From Gammaproteobacteria bacterium (lineage in GTDB: Bacteria; Pseudomonadota; Gammaproteobacteria; Ga0077536), in assembly GCA_021773835.1 (NCBI GenBank), contig JAJFJQ010000057.1, positions 248,001 to 312,000 on the forward strand: a stretch of DNA of 64,000 nt. The letters run 5' to 3'. Shown in pieces: positions 46,264-54,210 of the stretch. Numbering within the stretch: position 1 is the first letter of the stretch; each line of letters opens with the position of its first letter. The position numbers and the translations under genes are program-made. The notes below the pieces were generated by a model that did no database searches, had not been told where the DNA came from, and saw only the letters and a list, made by a program, of their open reading frames with translations.

Positions 46264-46292
46264 TGAAACAAAATATGTACACCGTTGTTTCA
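46264..46292. promoter_or_regulatory. Inverted repeat, likely activator binding site
   Basis: TGAAACAA (46264-46271) and TTGTTTCA (46285-46292) form a perfect 8-bp inverted repeat with a 13-base spacer. It lies 110-140 bases upstream of the sigma-54 promoter, the usual place for an enhancer-binding activator, and 19 bases before the activator start, so it may also control the activator itself. Confidence 0.6.
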
Positions 46293-46310
46293 AATTAACA
46301 CGCCTGCAAC

Positions 46311-48284
46311 ATGAAGAACGATAGCCTGTTACTGCCGGATGATGCGCTGCTCGCCAAATTTGACCGAAAGTCTGTAACAGACGCATGGACAAAGTTTGTC
46401 GCTGGGGACAACTCGGCAATGCATCAAGTACGTGACGAGATCGTGGAATCCTGGCGGCGGAGCGCTGCATTCGGATTATCAGCACGCGAACATCACGCAC
46501 CCCACATTGGTGACGCGAGCGCACTCGAAAATTTGCTCAAGAATAATGAAGCGCTCATCGGCGCTACGAAGAATACCTGGGAGCTGCTTGCCGAGAATTT
46601 ACTGGAGAGCGAGAGTTTAGTGATCGTGACGGATGCAACCGGCAAGATGTTGGACATCCTCGGCAATATTGAGCTGGTCCGTGCCGCTGCCAACAAAAAC
46701 GTTGCCGTTGGTTTTGATTGGAGTGAGGGCGCCGCGGGCACTAATGCTATAGGTACTACGCTTGCTCTAGAGCGCCCGACCATCACACGCACCGCTGAGC
46801 ATTATTGCGAAAGCGCAAAGATCTGGGATTGTGCTGCTGCCCCGATACGCGATCTCACGGATGGCGAAATTCTTGGTGTCCTTGATATCGCGAGCGTCGG
46901 CGAGTTGAGTACGTCGCACGCATTGGGTTTTGCGATAACAGCGGCTAAGCAAATTGAACATGCAGTACATTCGATTACCTTAGGGCAGACCATCGCATTG
47001 CTCAGTTGGTATCGCGGTATTGAATCACGTTTTCAAAGGTTTCCGACATTACTCTTGGATAAAAAGGGTCGTGTAATCATCGCCAACAAGCAGATTTACG
47101 AGGCGCTAGGGAGTGCGCCGGAAAAACTCCCGGTGGACGCGAACGAGCCGGTTACCCCGGAGGGTTACAATTGCGAGATCGAAGACGTGATCCGATATGA
47201 ATGGACGTCAGAAGGAAGCAATGCGCACGATAGTTCGAGCTGGGGTGGCGGGATCGTCATACTATCGCTTTCGGCTCAGGATGTACGAATGGTCGGGAAT
47301 CATTCAGGTGCCACCACAAGGTTAACACCGCCTGCGTTCGCCCATATTGCTACCGCCGATCCGATATTTATGGAGTGCGTGGACGTCGCTGCCCGCATGG
47401 CGCAATCGCATGCGCCGGTCCTACTTACCGGCGAAACCGGCAGTGGTAAAGAGCTTTTCGCCGCGGCGATACATGCGAGCTCTCGAGTATCTAGCGGACC
47501 ATACGTCGCCGTTAATTGTGGCACGCTGTCTAAAGAGCTTGCCGTCAGTGAATTACTTGGTTACGAACCCGGCGCATTTACGGGTGCATCACCTAAAGGC
47601 CATTCCGGCAAATTCGAACAAGCCGACGGCGGTACGATTTTTCTCGATGAGATCGGTGAGCTACCAAGCGACGTTCAAGTACATTTACTTCGCGTTTTAC
47701 AAGATAACGTCGTTGTACGCGTCGGCGGAAATAACGAGCGCCAAACCAACGTTCGGGTGATTGCTGCAACCAATCGGAATCTGGAATCGGAAGCCGAGGC
47801 CGGAAGATTCCGCATGGATTTATACTACCGATTGAAAGTACTAAATCTTGGTTTGCCGCCACTACGTGAGCGAGTGGGCGATGTGGAACTACTGGCGAGC
47901 CGCTTCATCCGCCGCATGCATGAAAATTACGGTCTTGGAATAAAGACGATTTCACAACAGCTATTACACGCAATGCAAAATTATCATTGGCCCGGTAATG
48001 TCAGGGAACTGCATGGCGTGCTTGAACGTATGTATATTCTGAGTGGAAATCCCACGCTGACGTTGCAGGATTTGCCGGATGATATAGGCCAACTCGTCAC
48101 CAATATGCAGGATTCATCACCAGTCGATAACGCCCGTCCGAATCTCGACCAGATCGAAGCCGATGCTATCCGTACCGCGCTGTCACAATCGAGTTTCAGC
48201 CTGTCGCAAATCGCGACCCAATTAGGGATCTCGAGAACCACGTTATATCGCCGGATGAAATCTTACGGGATTGAACGACCCTAA
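46311..48284 (+). CDS. Sigma-54-dependent activator, AcoR/MimR type
   Basis: A 657-residue enhancer-binding protein. The N-terminal sensor part (RDEIVESWRRSAAFGLS, then a GAF-like domain to about 240) is typical of AcoR-type activators of acetoin, ketone and alcohol pathways. The AAA+ domain has Walker A LTGETGSGKELFAA (about residue 370), the sigma-54 contact loop GAFTGA (about 422), Walker B GGTIFLDEIGEL and VRVIAATNRNL. The C-terminal Fis-type helix-turn-helix is ISRTTLYRRMKSYG. It is divergent from the monooxygenase operon and very likely its activator. Confidence 0.94.
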   Translation: MKNDSLLLPDDALLAKFDRKSVTDAWTKFVAGDNSAMHQVRDEIVESWRRSAAFGLSAREHHAPHIGDASALENLLKNNEALIGATKNTWELLAENLLESESLVIVTDATGKMLDILGNIELVRAAANKNVAVGFDWSEGAAGTNAIGTTLALERPTITRTAEHYCESAKIWDCAAAPIRDLTDGEILGVLDIASVGELSTSHALGFAITAAKQIEHAVHSITLGQTIALLSWYRGIESRFQRFPTLLLDKKGRVIIANKQIYEALGSAPEKLPVDANEPVTPEGYNCEIEDVIRYEWTSEGSNAHDSSSWGGGIVILSLSAQDVRMVGNHSGATTRLTPPAFAHIATADPIFMECVDVAARMAQSHAPVLLTGETGSGKELFAAAIHASSRVSSGPYVAVNCGTLSKELAVSELLGYEPGAFTGASPKGHSGKFEQADGGTIFLDEIGELPSDVQVHLLRVLQDNVVVRVGGNNERQTNVRVIAATNRNLESEAEAGRFRMDLYYRLKVLNLGLPPLRERVGDVELLASRFIRRMHENYGLGIKTISQQLLHAMQNYHWPGNVRELHGVLERMYILSGNPTLTLQDLPDDIGQLVTNMQDSSPVDNARPNLDQIEADAIRTALSQSSFSLSQIATQLGISRTTLYRRMKSYGIERP

Positions 48285-48375
48285 AATGTATTAATTCAGC
48301 TCGCGACAGATTAATACTTGTCTAAGCACCCATTGATGTAACCCTCAACGATCAAAGCGGTGAGCTTGCGAAAAC

Positions 48376-49497
48376 TGTCCGTCCTAAAAACATGATCACT
48401 ATCACGCAGCGAGTCGCATGTATCGGTGATGAAGTCCGCCAAGAAAAGGTAAAGCAACAACATTACCCCTATCGCGGCATTCGACTTCGCGCGTTGCCGG
48501 CGTATCTTTCTCTAACCCCAAGTGGGTGCGGTGCTCATGGTAGTAGTTCAGGTACTCTTTCAACATTCGGCGCAAATGACGTTCGTTCAGAACAATTACT
48601 TGGTCAAGACACTCCCGACGCAATGATCCGATCACACGTTCGGCATATGAGTTCTCCCGAGGCGACGCTGGCGTCGTTACGATATCTTTGATGCCCAGTG
48701 CGTTTATTCGTCGTTGCACACCGAAACCAAATTTCGCGTCGCCGTCTCTAATCAGGTACTTCGGTGCCGAATCAAATGGAAATGCTTCGGTGAGTTGCTG
48801 TGCTATCCATTTCGAAGTCGGGTGTGCTGTTACATTGAAATGAACTACCCGTCGACGTGCGTGTTCAATGACGACGAAAACATATAGCACGTCGAATGTT
48901 ATTGTCGGCGCAGTGAAGAAATCGATAGCCGCTATCGCTTCCCGATGGTTCGTAAGATATGTGCGCCAGCTCTGCGATGGTGGCTTTCGCCGTCGCCGCA
49001 TGTAGTTTGAAACTGTAGCTTCGCAAACGTCGTAGCCTAGTTTCAGAAGTTCTCCATGGATCCGGGGCGCACCCCACGTCAAGTTCTCACGCTGCATTCT
49101 ACGGATCAGCGATTTTAGTTCGGTGTCGATGGTGGGCCGGCCACCTCGGCGACTTTTCCAAGCCCAGTATCGACGAAATCCCTCCCGATGCCATCGAACG
49201 ACGGTGTCTGGATGTATTGCAATTACGCTATCGCGCCAATTGGTGACTAACCGGGAGAACGCGATCCAAAACAAACGATCGGTCATGTTCGGTCGGGCGC
49301 GTTTCACGGTGCACTTCAACATAACGACTTGCTGTCGAAGGGCGAGATTTTCTTGGGCCAGTTCGCGCTGCGACTTCAGCGATGAAAACAGCGTCGCAAC
49401 GATTGCCCGAATTAGCGCGAATATCATGTCGGCAATGGTTAAACCCGCCGGCAAAAATGTCAATTACATCAATGCGATCGAGTTTTTAGGAGGGACA
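48376..49497 (-). mobile_element. Complete insertion sequence with 22-bp inverted repeats
   Basis: The left end TGTCCGTCCTAAAAACATGA (48376 onward) and the right end, read inward as TGTCCCTCCTAAAAACTCGA (from 49497), match at 19 of 22 bases and enclose a single transposase gene. The total length is 1122 bp. I find no clear target-site duplication directly next to the ends. The element is placed near the right end of island A. Confidence 0.85.
48402..49463 (-). CDS. Transposase with rve integrase-core domain
   Basis: A 353-residue DDE enzyme of the widespread 'integrase core domain' type. The N-terminal part has LALRQQVVMLK and HPDTVVRWHREGFRRYW (helix-turn-helix). The catalytic acids are visible in IDFFTAPT (first Asp), RDGDAKFG (second Asp) and SPRENSYAERVIGSLRRECL (Glu). 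The C-terminal GLHHRYMRLAA is typical of the group. It is intact. An internal ATG at 49427 is closer to the usual start. Confidence 0.9.
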   Translation of the reverse strand: MTFLPAGLTIADMIFALIRAIVATLFSSLKSQRELAQENLALRQQVVMLKCTVKRARPNMTDRLFWIAFSRLVTNWRDSVIAIHPDTVVRWHREGFRRYWAWKSRRGGRPTIDTELKSLIRRMQRENLTWGAPRIHGELLKLGYDVCEATVSNYMRRRRKPPSQSWRTYLTNHREAIAAIDFFTAPTITFDVLYVFVVIEHARRRVVHFNVTAHPTSKWIAQQLTEAFPFDSAPKYLIRDGDAKFGFGVQRRINALGIKDIVTTPASPRENSYAERVIGSLRRECLDQVIVLNERHLRRMLKEYLNYYHEHRTHLGLEKDTPATREVECRDRGNVVALPFLGGLHHRYMRLAA

Positions 49498-49979
49498 ACC
49501 CGCGAAAATGCTTTGGGTTCTAGAGATAAACTTATTCGAGAGGAAAACTCTTCAAAAACCGAATTCAAATCAGTTAGTGCGGGGTAACGCAATATTGCCG
49601 CAAGCTCTACCCAAACATTCCTGCTACCGCTCTCGACCAGAAGTAACCGTACCGAGGTTCGCTAAGCTTTACTATTGATAACATATTTGTCGCGAGTATC
49701 CGTTATCGGCCGACTCGCAGAATCTCCGTTGTTTGTATCGACTACCGTTACGATTTCAATTTCACGCTCGACGAGGTAGTACTCCAGCCAGGCGCTCTAA
49801 CTATCGTGACTAACACGTAACGACGTAAAACTTAGATCTTATTGAACACTGACAAGAACTTGGAATCGGTTTAGGGACGTCGTAGACCCACGCGGAAGGA
49901 ACCGGTTGTCCAATAGAAAGGCAGAAATGGATGCTATTGGACAACCGACACTCTTCAGGGGCCGTAAGTCATTGAAAAA
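49498..49979. other. Gap between insertion sequence and tRNA-Arg half
   Basis: I see no gene in these 482 bases. Near the right side, CGGTTGTCCAATA (49903-49915) and its exact inverse (49935-49947) form a 13-bp inverted repeat with a 19-base loop. The inner motif TGTCCAATA recurs at 50081 and, inverted, at 50143. Confidence 0.6.
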
Positions 49980-50024
49980 TGGCGCGCCCAGAAGGATTCG
50001 AACCTCCGACCACCTGGTTCGAAG
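49980..50024 (-). other. Displaced 3' half of tRNA-Arg (TCG)
   Basis: On the minus strand these 45 bases give anticodon loop CTTCGAA, stem strand CCAGG, variable loop TGGTC, a complete T-arm (GGAGGTTCGAATCCTTC), acceptor strand TGGGCGC, discriminator G and CCA. The 5' half is absent: the bases before the loop cannot pair with CCAGG. Recombination at the anticodon loop of a tRNA-Arg gene would leave exactly this half behind. Confidence 0.85.
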
Positions 50025-50264
50025 TGATCCGGTCGGAGTTGCGTATCCTACTGTATTTACAATATTTATCCGATTTATTTTGTCCAATAAAATTGGTCTA
50101 TTTGGACTTAATTGGCGCTATTTGGGGTTGTTTGCAGCGTTCTATTGGACAGCTATTTCTTGATGTATCTCTCCGTCCGAACCTTTAGTGACTATTCGTG
50201 GTGATAGCACTGGAACTGACTTTTTCAGATACCAATTGCCGCGTGAATTCGTAATTCGCGACCT
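50013..50264 (-). repeat. Island end, copy 2: terminal repeat
   Basis: This copy starts at the anticodon-loop core and matches copy 1 (40668-40917) over about 250 bases with some 36 differences counted by eye. It contains GTGATCCGGTCGGAGTT, TGTATTTACAATATTTA and TGTCCAATAAAAT. No coding capacity is evident, so it is probably the attachment-site arm of the element. Confidence 0.8.
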
Positions 50265-50278
50265 ACACGATAAACGAA

Positions 50279-50689
50279 CTACGAAACACAACCATCGTGG
50301 ATTGCGTTGTGGTGATGCCACACACGTACAACGCTTCCTGCTTCCGGCAAATTCCCGATCCGAACGAAGTACGGTCTACTGACTCTACGCGGTAGGTTTC
50401 GGTGCCGCGCTGTAATGCACGTCGTGCTCGAACCGCTTGGCGGAGTTATCGAGACATCAATGTGTCCGTAGAGCGGCATTTTGTTCATCGCCATCGGGAT
50501 GACTTTACCGCGCAGATAAATACCGCTTCGGTCTTCCCACAAGCTCGCAGACACAATGCGAGCCTTCCTAGTCTGGATACGTTCGATACTGACGCCCGGC
50601 GCAACGACATAAGTGTCAATCAATGCACACGACGAAATTACGAAAGCCGTGCCAACAACCAAAAGACGCAAACTGTTTGCGTAATCCAT
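50279..50689 (-). CDS. Lipoprotein of unknown function at the end of the czc operon
   Basis: About 136 residues. A signal peptide (SLRLLVVGTAFVISSCA) ends in the lipobox ISSC, so the mature protein should be lipid-anchored. The rest (IYLRGKVIPMAMNKMPLYGH, VSITPPSG) looks like a small periplasmic beta-domain, with a His-rich segment VWHHHNAIHDGC at the C-terminus that could bind metal. I do not recognise the family. It starts 11 bases after the PII-like gene and is probably in the same operon. A GTG two codons earlier is another start. Confidence 0.7.
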   Translation of the reverse strand: MDYANSLRLLVVGTAFVISSCALIDTYVVAPGVSIERIQTRKARIVSASLWEDRSGIYLRGKVIPMAMNKMPLYGHIDVSITPPSGSSTTCITARHRNLPRRVSRPYFVRIGNLPEAGSVVRVWHHHNAIHDGCVS

Positions 50690-50700
50690 GGCCACGCCCG

Positions 50701-51024
50701 TCAGTCAGTGATTTCAATGGCCGATTGGATCTCCGCGATATAGATCCATCCGGCTGATGGTTGGCCAGTTTTAGCACGCTCACGAATGATCGCGACCGCC
50801 TCCGCGGTCTGACTTTCGTTTTCGCAGACCAACTCAAATTTGACTTCGGTCACGACCTTTTGCCCTACTTCCATTGAATAGCCTTGCTCTCGGGTATCCA
50901 ACGCCTTGAGCATTCCCTGAACGTCGATGATCGTGAGATTTTCAAATCCCGCGTCGTAGAGCCCGTTAACCACATCTGTGATGCGGTTGCGATGGATGTA
51001 CGCTTTAATTTCGTGACCATTCAT
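50701..51024 (-). CDS. PII-like signalling protein linked to metal efflux
   Basis: A 107-residue protein of the PII (GlnB) superfamily: IKAYIHRNRITDVVNGLYDAG and FENLTIIDVQGM match the first strand and helix, with a T-loop-like region (LDTREQGYSMEVGQKV) and VKFELVCENESQTAEAVAII. It lacks the usual Tyr51 uridylylation context, so it is not GlnB or GlnK. PII-like proteins of this kind are known beside CzcA/CusA pumps. A role in sensing a nucleotide or metal and tuning the pump is inference. GGAG lies 7 bases before the ATG, and the czcA gene ends 65 bases upstream. Confidence 0.82.
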   Translation of the reverse strand: MNGHEIKAYIHRNRITDVVNGLYDAGFENLTIIDVQGMLKALDTREQGYSMEVGQKVVTEVKFELVCENESQTAEAVAIIRERAKTGQPSAGWIYIAEIQSAIEITD

Positions 51025-51089
51025 ACTGCTTCTCCATTGAGCTCAAGGTGTGATAAGACGGACACTGCGGATCGTCTAACATTTAAGAT

Positions 51090-54000
51090 CTATAACTCCT
51101 CCTCGGTTTTCCGCTCTGCTCGGGTTTCCATCCACTCATAAATCACGGGCAACAGCACCAGGGTCAAGAGCGTTGAGGTGATAAGACCACCAACCACGAC
51201 AGAGGCCAGTGGACGTTGAGTTTCTGCGCCAACACCAGACGACAACAACATCGGCAACAGGCCGAGGATCGCAACACTCGCCGTCATCAAAACAGGGCGA
51301 AGCCTAAGCTCTGCTCCTTGCCGCACGGCTTCCGACACACTGAGACCTTTCTCACGCAGCTGATTGATGAAGCTTACGAGCACGATGCCATTGAGCATCG
51401 CCACACCAAACACGGCAATGAACCCGATCGCAGAAGGAACGGAAACGTATTGCCCACTGATATACAACGCGATCAATCCACCGATCGTCGCGAACGGCAC
51501 ATTAGCAATGATGAGCGTCGCGTATTTGATCGAGTTAAACGCGGTGTAGAGCAACACGAAGATAAAAAATATCGTCAACGGTACGATCACTGATAAACGT
51601 GCCAAGGCGCGTTGTTGGTTTTCGAATGCACCGCCCCATTCGATCCAATAACCTGGTGGAAGATCGATTTGAGATTCAATCGCTGCGTTCGCATCTTTAA
51701 CAAATCCATCGACATCCCTCCCACGCACATCCATTTGAATAACGGCGTAGCGCTGTAACTGCTCACGTCGTACAAAGGAATAGCCTTCCGCAACGCTCAC
51801 CGTAGCGACTGTGGAAAGCGGAACGATTGCGCCGCTGCTGGTTTTTAGCGGAATACGTTCAATCGCCTGTACTGAAGCCTTTGAGGCGTCATTCAAGCGC
51901 GCGGTGATGTCGAAGCGGCGCACCCCGTCGATCATCGTCGACACCGGTTCGTTGCCGATGCCGGTGCGTACAACTGATAAGACATCGTCGGCATTCAGTC
52001 CGAAACGTGCCAGTTGGTCTCGTTTGACCTGAATTCGGATCTGGGGTTTACCGACATTAGCCTCAAGCGATAGATCGGCTACCCCATCGACAGCAGCGAT
52101 AACGTTTTTTACTTCTTCACTCAGGCGATCGAGCTCTGCCAATTCCTCACCGTAGATCTTCGCAGCGAGCGTCGCACGAACGCCAGAGATCAGCTCCTCT
52201 ACTCGCATCTGGATCGGCTGGGTGAAGGCGACAACAGCCGTCGGCACCACGACTTCCAGTTCTTCACGCATCGCTTCTGCGAGTTGCTCGATATCACGCT
52301 CTTCCGTCCATTCACTCTCTGGTTTGAGCTCGGTATAGATCTCCATATAGTTCACGTCAGCCGTCTCACCTTTTTCCGCCCGGCCAATCATTGCGACTGT
52401 TGTTACGACTTCGGGAAATTTGGACAATGCATTCTCGATGTCCTTCGAGATCGTGATTGATTGCTCTAGAGAGGCCGATGGGATCGACGTCACCCGCCAC
52501 ATGATCGAACCTTCCTGCAGCTGCGGCATAAACTCTTTACCGAGGAGCGGAAATAACGCGAGACTCGCGACGAGCAGGGCCAAGGCTAAGCCAACGACCG
52601 TCTTTTTGTGACCGACCGACCATGCAAGCAAGGGTAGATAGAAAAATTTTATCCCCCGTACCAACCAAGTATCACGCTCTTTTTTGGGCTTCAAGATCAG
52701 CGCGGCGAGTACTGGGATCAAGGTCAGCGTCAACCCTAGCGATCCCGCCATGGCGAAACTGATATTGAACGCCATGGGCTTAAATAGTTTGCCCTCGAGG
52801 CCTTCCAGCGCGAAGAGCGGTAGGAACACAACGATGATGATGAGGATCGCAAAAGCGATTGGATTCGCGACTTCTTTTGCAGCGACAAGCACCGCGTTCG
52901 TACGATCCACCGGATTACCGGACTCTAGACGTTCGGCCATGATGCGAAAGGCGTTTTCAACCATGACAACGGCGCCGTCGACCATCATTCCGATGCCGAC
53001 AGCCAAACCCGCCAATGACATGAGATTCGCCGACAGTCCTGCTTCAAGCATAAAAATGAACGCAATCAGCATCGCTAATGGCAACGCAGTGATAACGACA
53101 ATCGCAGAGCGTAGCTCGCCGAGAAACAAGAACAACACAATGGCAACCAGGATCGAACCTTCCACTAACGCACGTACCGCCGTGCCGACTGCTTTGTCGA
53201 CCAGATCGGTTCGGTCATATACCGGTCGCAGCGTAACCCCGTCCGGTAATGACTGATCGAGAATGACGATCTTCTCTTTTACCGCATTGACGACGGCGGC
53301 GGCGTTTTCACCCAAGCGTGAGAGCGCCATGCCGAGCACAACTTCTTTGCCGTCACGCGTTACCGCGCCGAATCGCAGAGCACCCGCTTGGACGACATCA
53401 GCAATGTCGCGTAGATACACCGGTGTACCATCCTCGACTTTGATGACCATGGCACCAATATCTTGTTCGTTCTCGACCAAGCCCAGACCCCGCACGAGGT
53501 ATTGTTCAGCACCGAGATCAATGTACTGTCCGCCGACCTGACGATTATTGGCTTCAATTACCTGCATAACATCAGTAAAGGTTAGGTCGTACTTGATCAA
53601 ATTTAAGGGATCAATCACCACCTGGAATTGCCGTTTCTGGCCGCCCCATGATGTGACATCATCTACTCCTTGAGCTGTGCGTAGAATTAGCCGAACGCTC
53701 CAGTCATGCAGGGTGCGCAAATCCATGTCGGTTATTGCTGCGTTCAGTTCTTCATCCGCGCGCTCTAGCGTGTACCAGAACACCTGACCGAGTCCCGAAG
53801 TATTGGGGCCCATCTCCGGCGTGCCGTAGCCTTCTGGGATCCGATCACCTACTTCCTGCAACCGTTCCATCACAAGCTGCCGCGCAAAATAGATGTCCAT
53901 GTCATCTTCAAAATAAACGGCGACGTATGACAATCCGAACAAACTGACTGAGCGGATTTCTTGAACTTTTGGAAGCCCTGCCATACTTGATTCAACCGGA

Positions 54001-54200
54001 AACGTCAGAAGCTGTTCGACGTCCTCGGCGGCGAGTCCGGGTGACTCGGTGTAAATATTCACTTGCGCCGGCGTCACATCTGGAAACGCATCAATCGGCA
54101 CGGTAACCACAGCACGCCAGCCTAAAGCGGCGATAACGCCGAAAATAATCAGCACCAGGAATTTGTAACGCAGTGATGCTTCAACAAGTTTTTCTAACAT
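51090..54200 (-). CDS. czcA: Heavy-metal efflux RND pump, CzcA type
   Basis: A 1036-residue inner-membrane proton antiporter with 12 membrane helices and two large periplasmic domains. The fourth-helix signature is GIGMMVDGAVVMVEN, with the proton-relay Asp and Glu. At the three positions that form the copper methionine triad in CusA it has Arg (IMWRVTS), Met and Glu (MRVEEL), so a divalent cation such as Zn, Co, Cd or Ni is more likely than Cu or Ag. ATG 54200 is preceded by AAGGAAC; the frame is open to 54290. It follows the adaptor gene by 10 bases. Confidence 0.92.
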   Translation of the reverse strand: MLEKLVEASLRYKFLVLIIFGVIAALGWRAVVTVPIDAFPDVTPAQVNIYTESPGLAAEDVEQLLTFPVESSMAGLPKVQEIRSVSLFGLSYVAVYFEDDMDIYFARQLVMERLQEVGDRIPEGYGTPEMGPNTSGLGQVFWYTLERADEELNAAITDMDLRTLHDWSVRLILRTAQGVDDVTSWGGQKRQFQVVIDPLNLIKYDLTFTDVMQVIEANNRQVGGQYIDLGAEQYLVRGLGLVENEQDIGAMVIKVEDGTPVYLRDIADVVQAGALRFGAVTRDGKEVVLGMALSRLGENAAAVVNAVKEKIVILDQSLPDGVTLRPVYDRTDLVDKAVGTAVRALVEGSILVAIVLFLFLGELRSAIVVITALPLAMLIAFIFMLEAGLSANLMSLAGLAVGIGMMVDGAVVMVENAFRIMAERLESGNPVDRTNAVLVAAKEVANPIAFAILIIIVVFLPLFALEGLEGKLFKPMAFNISFAMAGSLGLTLTLIPVLAALILKPKKERDTWLVRGIKFFYLPLLAWSVGHKKTVVGLALALLVASLALFPLLGKEFMPQLQEGSIMWRVTSIPSASLEQSITISKDIENALSKFPEVVTTVAMIGRAEKGETADVNYMEIYTELKPESEWTEERDIEQLAEAMREELEVVVPTAVVAFTQPIQMRVEELISGVRATLAAKIYGEELAELDRLSEEVKNVIAAVDGVADLSLEANVGKPQIRIQVKRDQLARFGLNADDVLSVVRTGIGNEPVSTMIDGVRRFDITARLNDASKASVQAIERIPLKTSSGAIVPLSTVATVSVAEGYSFVRREQLQRYAVIQMDVRGRDVDGFVKDANAAIESQIDLPPGYWIEWGGAFENQQRALARLSVIVPLTIFFIFVLLYTAFNSIKYATLIIANVPFATIGGLIALYISGQYVSVPSAIGFIAVFGVAMLNGIVLVSFINQLREKGLSVSEAVRQGAELRLRPVLMTASVAILGLLPMLLSSGVGAETQRPLASVVVGGLITSTLLTLVLLPVIYEWMETRAERKTEEEL

Positions 54201-54210
54201 GTGAGTTCCT

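Larger units (their letters stand above)
40668..50012. mobile_element. Putative genomic island A (catabolic)
   Basis: About 9.3 kb lie between two copies of the tRNA-Arg-derived island end. The cargo is the sigma-54-controlled monooxygenase operon, its activator gene and an insertion sequence. No integrase is inside, so the island is probably immobile now. The boundaries are inferred from the repeats, not from comparison with an empty site. Confidence 0.5.

Noticed and set aside
48371-49502. Target-site duplication of the insertion sequence
   Set aside because: GCGAAAA occurs on both sides but at different distances from the ends, so it is not a direct duplication at the insertion point.
49979-50188. 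Plus-strand frame reading GFEPPTTWFEV
   Set aside because: It is a translation of the antisense of the tRNA-Arg half. Such GFEPPTTWF-like 'proteins' are a known artefact of tRNA regions.
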